DNA of 64,000 nucleotides from assembly GCA_032622095.1 (NCBI GenBank), contig CP136061.1, positions 194,788,935-194,852,934 of the forward strand, written 5' to 3'. Source of the stretch: Siphonodentalium dalli (taxonomy: Eukaryota; Mollusca; Scaphopoda; Gadilida; Siphonodentaliidae). The position numbers and the translations under genes were made by a program. Below are positions 27,301 through 39,300 of the stretch, piece by piece. The notes beneath the pieces were generated by a model. The model searched no databases. It had not been told where the DNA came from and was given only the letters and a program-made list of their open reading frames with translations. Within the stretch, counting starts at the first letter, position 1; each line of letters begins with the position of its first letter.

Positions 27301-30300
27301 GGCCTAACTCTCCATAAACCATATAACTCGGCGTGCTACTTTTCATATTCGTCAATGTTTTACAAAATCCTAAATGTACCGTTTCAATATCGCGACAATT
27401 TTCGAACCCCCAAATCTCACAACCGTACAATAAAATCGGTTGGACTAGATAGTCAAACAGTTTCAAAGATAAATCGACAGATAAATGAAGATTACGCACT
27501 TTCGAAAGTAGCGCGTACATTGCTTTAGTAGCTTTTATCCGAGTTTTCTTGACTGCACGACAAAATCTGCCGTTAAAGAACAAGTCAATACCCAGGTATG
27601 TAAATTCGTCAACAATTTCAAGCTCGTTACCGTTCAAGATGAACTTTGGGGGCGTGTGCATACGTTTATTTCCGAAAACCATAACCTTTGTCTTTTGTAC
27701 GTTGACGGTAAGTTCCCATGATTCGCAATAGTCTGCGAATGCATCAAGAAGTCGCTGCATATCAGTAGGGTTATCCGCCAATAAAGCGGTGTCATCAGCG
27801 TACAAGATGCACCAAAGTTTCAGATAACAACCAATCTGTTTGAAGGCTTGATCATTCAAGTACTTGAGTCCATCCACAGCGCAATTTTCTAAAAAGTCTT
27901 CAAGATCATTCAAATACATTGAAAAGAGTAAAGGTGACAGGTTTTCACCCTGTTTAACACCTATATTAGATATAAAATACTCAGATCTTACGTCACCTTT
28001 CAATACACAAGATTTAGTTGAGTCATACATGTTACGAATAACTTTGAAAATCCTACCGTTTATACCATTTCGTAAAAGTTTTACCCATAGGCCCTCTCTC
28101 CAAACAGTATCAAACGCTTTTTTGAAATCTATAAATGAGCAGAAAAGTTTTCTCCCATTCCGCAAATATATTTCTGTTAAACTGTATAAAATAAAGATGT
28201 TGTCTAATGTAGATCTACCTTTCCGAAAACCGGATTGATTATCTTTAAGTATGTGGTTTTCTTCTACGTAACTATTAAGTCTGTTATTGATAATACCAGT
28301 AAATAACTTACCGACGCAACTCAGTAAGGTTATGCCTCTATAAGAGTCGGGACATAATCTGTCGCCCTTATTTTTATATAATGGCTTAATCATACCGGTT
28401 GTCCAGACATCAGGAAAAACTCCAGTATCAAGAATCAAATTAAATAACCTAGTATAAAATGGCAGTAATATATTAAGTGTGTATTTAATGTAACTGTTGT
28501 TCACGTTGTCGATACCTGCAGCCTTGTTTGATTTCATGGCCCCGACAACAGCAGATATCTCTTCTGAACAAATTGGTATGTTAAGGTGATCTGTACATTC
28601 TAATTCTTCCATACTGCCAATCAAACTGCTCAAATCGGTTTCTATATCTGAATCATTCAAGGATTTAAAGTGCTCAAATATGGTATTTAAACTAATCGGG
28701 TCATCCATTTGCTGAACTTTACACTTTGAGAATCTTTTGAACGTACACCAAAATGTATTTGTAGATTTCTTGGGAATTTCCCTCAATTCCTTATTACATT
28801 TTGTGAGCATTTCCGACCGTTTTCTGTCCATAATTTTCTTATACCCTGTACTCACCTGTCTTAGATCAGATTTGGTGGCTTTTGACTTATTTCTGTTATA
28901 TCGTTTCCGCGCAGAATTGAATTTCTTTCGGTAACTACGACATTCATAATCGAACCACCTCTGATCTGGTTTGCATGTTTGTTTTGTACGCTTGTTGCGT
29001 TCACGGTAAGTCCCAAATGTATCAACTGCCGATTCCGATAAAACACGAGAGATCAAATGGGCCAAATTATTTATACCACGTCTTGTGGGATTCATTTCCA
29101 CACAGTTCATCGTGTTACGTAATGTATCAAGACGTTCGCTGACGTGTTTCGTATATTCTTCAGACTTGAGGTTATCCCATGGTTTTATCCTCGGTCCCAG
29201 CGCAAAACTTACCTTGTCATTCGCCACATCGACTGTACGCGCAATACTCAAATGTCGTAAGTCTAGTTGGACACTAATTCCACAATGGACGTCAGAAAAA
29301 AGAGAACAGAAATCTAATATTTCAAAATCAGTAACATAAGCAAAAACAGTCCTCGATCCAATGGCATAATCAACCAAACTTGCATTGCGGCATGTTCGTT
29401 TGCCAATCCCCTTGTCTTTTCCAACGCGACCATTCAGTATATATATGTTCCCATATTGACAGGTGTGAATTAGTTTATAGCCAAATGAGTTAGCTTTACC
29501 TGTGTCATCGGTACATCTTTCCGGAATATCAAAAGTGGCCATATTATCACAATCGAACATATACTCGCACAGGTGAGGGTTTGTGATCTCAGGGTGTGAG
29601 TCGGTTGTTAACTCAATACGATCATCTAAACGCGCTGTGCGGGCATTAAAGTCACCGACTAGAAGAATATCTACATCATGTTCACGCTTTTGAAGAAGCT
29701 CCCCTTCTAATTCTGCATTCCAATTATTATTAACATATTTTGTATTCTCTGGGGGGATATAAACAACACCAATAAGAAGGCATCGTGAGGTAACGTTATC
29801 CTGGGTTAAAAGTTTAACCCATAACATGTTCTCCAAAGCACAATCGATGCTTTTCACTTTTATACCTGTTAACCGGTTAGTCGCAACAAGTAATCCACCT
29901 GCACGACTGTTGCCTGATGTTGGCCTTCCCCTCTGTGACACAACGTCAAAGTTAGGTATATCAATCGATTCACCCGCGAATAGCTTTGTTTCTGACAGAC
30001 AAATTATGTCAAATTTGTTCAGTAATGAAATGAATTCTGGATAATGTAGTCGCTTACGTAAGCTACCAACATTGAGTGCTAATACTTTTACCTTACCAAA
30101 ACCTTCACTCGTATTACCCTCACCTTCATCGTCGTCGTATTCACCACCATCAACATCATCGTCATCATCACCAACATCGTCGTCTTCACAATCGCCATCT
30201 TCAACATCATCGCCATCATCATCATCATCACCTACACTGTCTTCCTCGCCATCATCGTCGTTATCATCATCGCTGTCATAATCATCATCGTCACCATCAT

Positions 30301-33300
30301 CCTCATCATCACCATCCTTGTCATCGCAATCATCATCAATATCGTCATCATCAGTATCGTCGTCAACAATAACAATATCGTCGTCGTCTTTATTATTATC
30401 ATCATTGTCATTATCATCAACGTAGTCGTCGGTTTGGTCACCATAACAACCACCGGCATCGTCATTATCGTCATCATTAACACAGATGTCAATTTGACAT
30501 ATATCTTTAGTGTCAAATGCTGACACATTTTTTTGTACCTTACGATACGGGATACCCGTATCACCGCAGTACGTACCTGCATGCAGAATGTTCATAGCAC
30601 CGGTACCTGAAACGTTCTCAGAAGCACATATGTTATGAACAGCGGTGTATGGACATAAATGTGCATTTACAGAAATGTTGGTAAAGCCGACCGTTTCTAT
30701 ATTAAATGTTGTGACTTGATTTTTTATGTGATCATCAATGGCTGTCATGGGTCGATCCCCGCGGATGCATATTTCAGAATGGGGAGCAGTTACTTTATAT
30801 CTAGATGGACGTACATGCTGCATTTGGTTAGAGACACAATTGGGCGACATATACCGGTATTTATCTAAACTGATAGGCGATTGATTTGTTACCTTATTTT
30901 CAACTGATAAAGAACTTCGAACGGGACCCTGAACAGTATTAGTAACACACGCTTCATCGATATTACATGAAGATGAACTGTTGTCTACCTTAAACTTACT
31001 GACAGAACAATGCGTGTCGGCGGGGACCTCCCAGGCACCCATGCGATCACAGTTATGGTACTTAGCGTTCCCGATGGAACCAATCGTGTTTATACACTGA
31101 CACGCACGTTCGATTGGGTAATCGTTTGGGTTGTGCCCCTTGGCACAACACCATGTATATCACACATGTTTATGTGACTTGTTATCAGGATTTCCCTGTT
31201 GATCGCTCGAACCACGTCTGCGTTTCTTTTCTGACACTTCATACAGACGTTCAGCCAGAACCTCTTTCCCTTTTGGACTGAGGTGCACACCCGAAGAATC
31301 ATCCTTATCAAAAAGTGCCTTTTTCACAGTACCTTTCTGGGTGAAAATTTCATCATTATCAACGAATGCGAATCGGGGCACATCCTTCAACAGCTCAGAC
31401 AAGAAGTTATTTACAATTGCTGTATTGTCATTATATGCCTGAATTCGCCTACCCAGTCCCTTTCGCGGAGGAATGCTGCATACACTAAACGTAGCATGTG
31501 GAAAGAAGTTAGACAGTTTTGGCATTAATTTCACAAATCGAACTTGAACCTCATTCCCGGGATATCAAAGTAGGCCCACATATATACCAAATTTGAGTCG
31601 GATCGGTCGAGCAGTTTTCGAGTCAATTAGACACATACACACTTACAGACAGACAGACAGACAGACAGAAGTTCCAAAATATATAATACTAGAAGGTGAC
31701 CCGACTTCGTCCGGGCTATTCAAAAACCAAATTTCAAGTCGATTGCTCCACCCGTTTCCTAGATCTGGTCTGCGCATGCGCGAAGCTGGTGTCGCGCGTG
31801 CTCGGCGACCCGATAAAATTCGTATCCGGGGCAAGATACATTCACATACCAAATTTCAAGTCGATAGCTACACCCGTTTCCGAGATATATAGCCCAATGT
31901 CATTTGCGGATACCTCGGCCGGTGATGCGAGTTAACGCGACACAGTCAAATGCATCGGCAGGGTGAGAGTTAACGTAATCTAACTTTATGACCTCTGACG
32001 ACGTCATAGAAATTACGCATTGATTTTATCCTGATAAAAGCATCGTACCACTTGTACCTAATAATTGAGGCAGATAACTAAAACGCATACATACATATTA
32101 TATATCGTTGGAAAGATGAAGCCACACAGATTCTAACCGTGCAAATTATATGACTGGCAATTTATTATTCGCGCTATATCGAATCGATTTGTGAGCACCG
32201 AACTGAAATATATTAGCGCAAAAACGGCGTAAAAATAGATTTGACCTCCGCACGTGAAAAGTTGACCTCGCACGGACAAATAAATATGCCTATGTTTGTC
32301 TCCGGCCGAAAACACATCCAAATACCAAATTTCATCGAAATTGGCTTAGTCGTTTTGGAGTCCATCGATTTCAAACACACACACACACAAACAAACACAT
32401 ACACAGATCTTTCAAAATATATAATAGATATTTATTGGCATACTTATACTTCGGTTTCGTAACTTTTGAAATCCATATTTCACACCATTATTTGAACAGT
32501 TCTAAAACAGTCACCTCGACTTAGGAAACATTCAGAATGACCGGTTTCCTACACTTCAAAGTTTGTGACATGGCACTTAAAGACATATTATACTTGTTCG
32601 GGTTTGTGAAACTGATAAGTTATTATTCAGGCGTTATGCCAACTGGAGGAATGTAACATTCTACTAGCATCGCCGAAAATCTGGAAGCAAATCGACCGTA
32701 TACACCTCTCCATAGAAAACATCGTCTGAACTGCGCTCAATTGTAAATATTTACTTCTCGATTCGGGACGCATCTATTGATGATAAACTAACGAAAACGG
32801 TTTCGCCATCGAGAGTTACTGCATTTAATTAATATACAAGAATGACGGTGTGTGTTGCCAATTTTGATATAATATTTGTAAAAATTACAACTTTGAACAA
32901 GTTTATTCTCCATTTATATTTTATCACCCCACTGGAGTGTTTAACATCACTTTAAAACGATTGACTCGTTTGGTTTCCTAATTGTTTGCTAGCTATAGAG
33001 GAGGGAAATTGCATTAATTTGCATTTGTCCCTTACGAAAAAGGAAATAGGTTCTTCATTAGGATCCGATTAGGTTCTTCGACGGTGAAAAGCCCATATGG
33101 TTCTGCCTGAAAACCTGAAAACAATATTTCTTATTTGGTTCTTCGTCATGCAACCAAAAACCAATTGGTTCTTTGTTTGGTTCTTCAATAAGTGGGTAAT
33201 ATACAAATTGGTTCTTCGACTGTGAAGAACCAACTCTGTTTACAGTAGTTCATAACTGACAACGCTCTCTATTGTCTACTGATTGTTGGCGACGATATAT

Positions 33301-36300
33301 GGGAGGTGAGCGTTCGATTATTTGCTAGGCTTACAACAATTCGAAACGTGCTAATATTCCTGTTTTGAAAGTCGATATATATGGGCATTGAAAATTCCTA
33401 TTAATGGGCTCGTGGGTACGATCTACTTATTTTCTGGTATAGAAAACGTACACATGATGGGTTTATACATGCATGGTGTAAAATCAGACAATTGTGACCT
33501 TAACATAAATTAAATTTGCTAAAGAAATTCGTAATCAATGCGATTCGTAACCAGGTCATTAGTATAGATTACATATAAATAAATACTAAATCGTGGGGGG
33601 GGGGGGGGTAGATGTTGTTTAATATCTAATCCCAAACCATAGGGGACACACGTACAGGATCACTATATTAAATCAAGAAATATTACCATTTCCTTTTTAC
33701 TCAACAAAATGAATGCAACAAATGAATAAATTTGAGCCTGGATTAGTGCAAAAATACACCCATGCTGTGCTCTATGAACGATGCAAACAACATGGTAATT
33801 ATAAAGAAAATTAATTTATGACTATATATGGAGTTATACAGATGTTTCGTGTCATTGAGTATGCATGTAGTCTGCATCCACACTACATGCATTGAACGTA
33901 CGCAAATCAACATCCATTTCTTAAGTGCATGGCCTTGACTTCAGTTCTATACATGCATAGTATTACAGATGGCAATTATCGTGATGTGACGACAATTATA
34001 GGCTTTGCATGAATAGTATTATATAGGCCAATGTGTGTTTAATGTGTGTTTAATGTATAAGTATGTGGTCACAAACTTCATTCTCCATTATCCAAGAAAC
34101 CTAGCTATCTATATTGACTTGATATCTTTTACAAATGATAGCTATATAACTCACATATATCTAAGCATGAGCTATATAACACCAAGAGCTCATGTGAATT
34201 TTTGTACACAAGTATAATACTATATGCTCTGTTCAGCATCTCAAAAGTTATCTTCGCGCATGACTTCTTACAATAGAGACCTTTCGCAAAACTCACGTTT
34301 ACGATTACGGATACGGATAGGGTACTACGTCACCAACCTGTGTGTACTTTCTAATCGTTCTCGTATTTTACTATCCGTAATGACGGTTACGATTTCATGG
34401 TTTCTAATAAGCTCAAATACCACCTGAAATTTATTTTCTGCAATATATCACTTTACTCCGTTCGAGACTGTATATGTATATCATGTAAACCATCCAGTTG
34501 TATTGAGCTACGACCTCGATGTGCTGTTTAGATTGTCAATCACTGTACTCGTCGTCGTGAATCACGAGCTTCCCGCGAAATAAGAACGCTATTCGCAACG
34601 GATAGCCATCGCTGGCTGCGACACAAAACTTTACAGTAAGAGGAGTGCACTATGAAACCAGTCGCCAAAAATACAGTATATAGTGTGCGATGCATGATGA
34701 GTTTTGAGCGATTATTATGGGCAAGATAGTACACAATATATAGTGAAATTTAACAATTATTTAATTCAACAACCCATGGTGGAGTCCTAACGTGTGCAGT
34801 TATAGAATGCCTCAGGAGAGCCTAAAGAATGGCATAACCCTATTAATGAATAGTGAAAGATTTTGTGTTCTTTTCCCCTTTCCCGAATTGAATAGTTCAT
34901 TCAATTTAATAATATTCGGTTTTCGGTAGAAGTTGGGTTTTATATATCTCTCTCGTAGAGTCTGTAATGCAGGGCATTTTAAAATTACATGGAATTCATA
35001 ACCGAGTACTAAGTTACATAAAGTAATCGTTCTATCTAAGTAATCTGAACCTACCCTGGATCCCGATTCAACTGGTAAGTAGTGATTTCTGTTCCTGAAC
35101 CGTAACTAAAAGAATATTTGGCACACCCACCGGCATCACCAAAGATCAGCAGTCTTTGTCAGGTTTGTTCTTTGCATATCAGATTCCAACAACAATTTTT
35201 TTTTGAAATGCCGCTTCTGTTATCAGAATCGAGTAATTGCTCAAAAGTAATGCTAACCACAGTCAACTATATCATAAAATTGCCCCAAACCTGTTATTTA
35301 TCAACATTTTGTTCAACGAAATTTTGCCGGTTTGTCAAATATCTGACAAAAATGCAACTTGATGCACATCGCTTCTACCGTGTCGACTTTGTTTCGATTT
35401 GGTAGTAACAAATCAGAAGTGATGCACATCAGCGAGCTCACCAACCGTATGTCGGATTTCCTAAACCCAAAGAGGTGAAGCCAAAATCGCATTGAAATCA
35501 AATCGCGGACTTGAAGGGGCTTGAACGATGGCGTCGTGGTTGACGTGAGGTCCAAATTCAGGAACCCCTCTTCCCCATAAGCATAACGTCTATCTGGTCA
35601 CCCATGCTAACAACGAACTGAATTTCCACCACATATGACCTGGCATTTATACCTGTGTTGCCACAATATATCACGAGAATCCCGGGTCGTACGTTGTGAC
35701 TGGTCGAATTATTGACAAAATTAACATGTCATGATTATCGCATTGTTGCATATGAGACGATAAGTGAAGTATTAAGGGACTGTATACCAAACACACGCTT
35801 TGGGTTGTAAAGGTGGTACGAAATAATGATCGTACGTATTCGTCAAAACTCTTACGCGTAATCGTTTTGCGAAAGGACTTTTTGGCGATACGGATAGATA
35901 TACGACTACGAATAGCTATCTGTATTCGTAATCGTAAACGTGAGGATGCGAAAGGTCTCTATTGCATTACATTAAACGGGTACGTATACTGTACGCCAAT
36001 TTCAATAAATTTCCGGTAATAGCAACGATCTAACATCGATACCTAATAGAAAAATAAGTAATTTGAGTCGAAGGTGTATTATGTAAACGTTCAGGTTAAC
36101 AGGGTATCTTAAAATCAAAGTTAATAATTTGATATAAATTTATTTTATGGCTCTAGCCTTAAATTAAATTACGAATTTCCGTGTACAAGACGTAATCAAA
36201 TTAAATGACGGACAGTGGATTGGGCAAAGCGTGGCCCACATAATCGTGTAAAAAATTATGTTGATACGGCGCGTAAACTCAAGCCACTCACTGACTAGTG

Positions 36301-39300
36301 ACTATACAATAACTTAAATGAGTATATGGGACTAGTATGCAAGTAATGTGACATTTATGTGATACATTTGCTTGAAAACTGTACAAAAATTACTCGATGA
36401 CGATATAGTTCTATTTTCACATTCCGGCTAATCTGCCATCCGTAACATTTCTTCGACTTTCAAATAACGGAAATATGGTTACCTTATTCTACAAATCAGA
36501 GACTATAGAAACCAACAACAACATTTGAGCATACAGTATACCCCTTTAAAATGACTACTGGACGTATACAGTCAGTAGCTGTGAGATGGCTCTGTAATTA
36601 TCGCGTGCTTCTTTCCAAATCCTTTTCCTGCCTTCAATTCGCTATATTAATATTTGTTTCATGCTGCATATATAATATAATTCAATCTTCAGGAAGAAAT
36701 AAGATATTGTTTAAACCTACCCGCGAACATTATTACAGCCGGTGACCATATGAAGCATGCAATGATGGAATTATACGCACAGTGGGTAAATGTGAAACAA
36801 ATTAAAATTCGGTTAAAATGTCACAACCAAGAACATGAATAAATGGATACACATTGTTGTTACTTTAATTATTGATATTTAACTCTCCAATAATGAGATA
36901 TCGCGCGTTGAAACGGCTATTATATCACATAAATCACAGTGATTTCTCAACAAAAATGGCTAATCGGGTAGTATATATATAAGCTCTAATATGTCTCCCG
37001 CCAAGTTGTGATCAAACTTTGATATTTTATTGGATTAATTGGAATTTATAAGGTAATTTCAATATAACAGTAATGTTTACATAACAATGGTATTGACATG
37101 TGAAATCTCATTATTGGAAAGTTATTAATAATGAATATAAGGACAAAGTAGATCTATTTTACATGTACTTGGTAATGGCAGTTGTTTTACAAACTTTTAT
37201 AAAATTCATGTCATTAAACATGAAACCACTTCGAAGACCTCGAGTCATTTCATGTATATTTCACCTTACGATACCTTACATTACATTACCGTACGTTACC
37301 CGACATTACATCACATTACCTTACCTTATGTTACCTTCCATTACCTTACGTTACAATATGCTACCTCACATTACCGTACATTACAGTACGTTACATTAAG
37401 TTACCTTATGTTACCTTGCGTTACCCTATGCTACCTTACATTACCTTACGTTACCTTACATTACGTTACCTTACCTTACGTTACCTTATGTTATCTTACG
37501 TCTGCAGTTGTCGCTGGCGGTCTGCCACTCTCTCCACATCGCATTGTGTAATTTCACCTTATTCGGCTGCATCTCCAGACATATTTGGTTTATACATATA
37601 TATGGTTGAATATCCATCAGCAATATGAAAATTGCATTCAGACTAAAATATTTGAACTTACTACACGATTAGCGATGTTTGTTGACAAATCACTGTAACA
37701 GTGACTCAGAACAGTTGACTGTTGTGTTTATTATATATTTCTATACCAGTTTGATACGTACCAGACCACAATGAAACACATGGTTTGAACAGCCATTTAT
37801 GTTAAATTAACGCGCAACGATACCGACTTACGCAAAATATATGACGTCATGACGCAGTGCTTAGTAGGATAACATCTGGAGAATGGAATAACACGTCCGG
37901 TTTTCTGGGAGTGGGGATACGATTTATATTTTGACGTAATATGTTGATGAAAATATAATAAATAGACAATAGTTAACTGTCATCAGCGACGAACGAAGTT
38001 TCTCCTCGAGTGAGATGCGGAGGATTATTTTTCACGAGGAGCTATAGCCGAGCGATAAATAATCCTCGCATCTCACGAGAGGAGAAACTTCGTTCGTCGC
38101 TGATGACAGTTAACTATTGTGTTTATTATATTTTCCACAACAGTTTGTCACGACACAACTCTAATAAAATGCATTGATGAGATGTTTCCGATTCAGAACA
38201 TTGACCTAAATGTTTCCGTTAAAATTACGCGCAATGATAACATAACACCCAAAAATAAGGTAAATAGATAACGTCATTCATTCATGATTTTTTACTATTG
38301 CCGCGCGCGCAATAGTATTTTACCCCATATCAGGAAAGTGACGCCATTTCATTGACTGATTTCTCCTATTGCCACCAACTTCAAAGGGGATTGTTTCCGA
38401 CGGATTTTTCAAACAAACAAACTTTATTGATTAGTAACTGTTTAGAAGTTTAGAATGTCATTGTGTCGATAAGCCTTCGGAGTTCTATGAGATGTCACTG
38501 TTCACTGTCATTTGGAATATGCACGAATATCCGCGGAACTTGAAGTTGAACTGCATGACGATTACGACTCGCGAGGTTGGGATAAATAGTCCGTCATCGC
38601 TGGGAGTAGGATAAACCTCTGGGAGTAGGATAACATCGTGACGCTTCCGGGAGTGGGGATACGATTATTATTTGGCAGAAAAAGTTACTGAAAATATAAT
38701 AAATAGTGTTATGCCCCCCTTTCATTGAAAATAATCGACTTTGTGCAGATACTTTAGCACACAACAGACGTCGATATCTCAACAAAAACAAGACGTTCAC
38801 AGTTTATTACATCGAAAAAGTTGAAAATACAATGTTCTTGTATAAAATTATAATATGACATATTTTATATAATGTGATCTGGAGGTTCGAAAATTAAGTG
38901 GTCCTTTAATATTTGCATTTATCCACCGCGAGTGTCGGGTTTCCTTTAACAAAATTGATGTGACTCTTTACAGAATGATTTGAATTTGGAGGACATGTAT
39001 AACGAGAACCGAGAGAGGCGAAATGATGTTACCAAGCTTGTGGAAAAGACGTCCAAAATCGTCGAACCAGTCGCTAACGTTTTAAACCGATTGCTGTCTC
39101 AAGAAGAACTCACGGACGATGCCCAATCAGACATGAAAGAAATACTGACTCAAGTTTCCAAACAAGAATGTTATATACTTGTATCTGGTGTGTATATCAT
39201 TGTTAAAATTGTGCTTGTCTTCACACAACTTACAGACCCATTTAATTTATTATTTTTTCTTTTAAAGTACCTTGATATATGGTTTTAATAAATGTGCACA

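Larger units (their letters stand above)
26340..31562 (-). mobile_element. CR1-like non-LTR retrotransposon, 5'-truncated, in intron 1
   Basis: Covers the esterase ORF1 remnant, ORF2 and roughly 330 bp of 3' UTR (26340-26668). The 3' boundary is uncertain; the sequence near 26340 shows short GAATGAATGA-type repetition, as CR1 tails often do. The 5' end is cut off at about 31562 by Helitron-type sequence. Confidence 0.75.
12370..38973 (+). other. Intron 1 of the GTPase gene (26.6 kb)
   Basis: Runs from GTAAGT at 12370 to TTTACAG at 38973, phase 0. It holds an antisense CR1-like LINE, a Helitron, three copies of a 590-bp TTAA-bounded element, several other TIR elements, seven G or C homopolymers and a TTACC-type microsatellite. 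I found no exon in it that fits the gene. Confidence 0.75.

Noticed and set aside
30072-30582. Ser- or His-rich frames on the plus strand and Met/Thr-rich frame on the minus strand
   Set aside because: Alternate readings of the GAT/GAC-rich tract inside LINE ORF2.
37100-37551. Three overlapping open frames rich in TLRYLTLPY
   Set aside because: Translations of the TTACC-type microsatellite in all frames.
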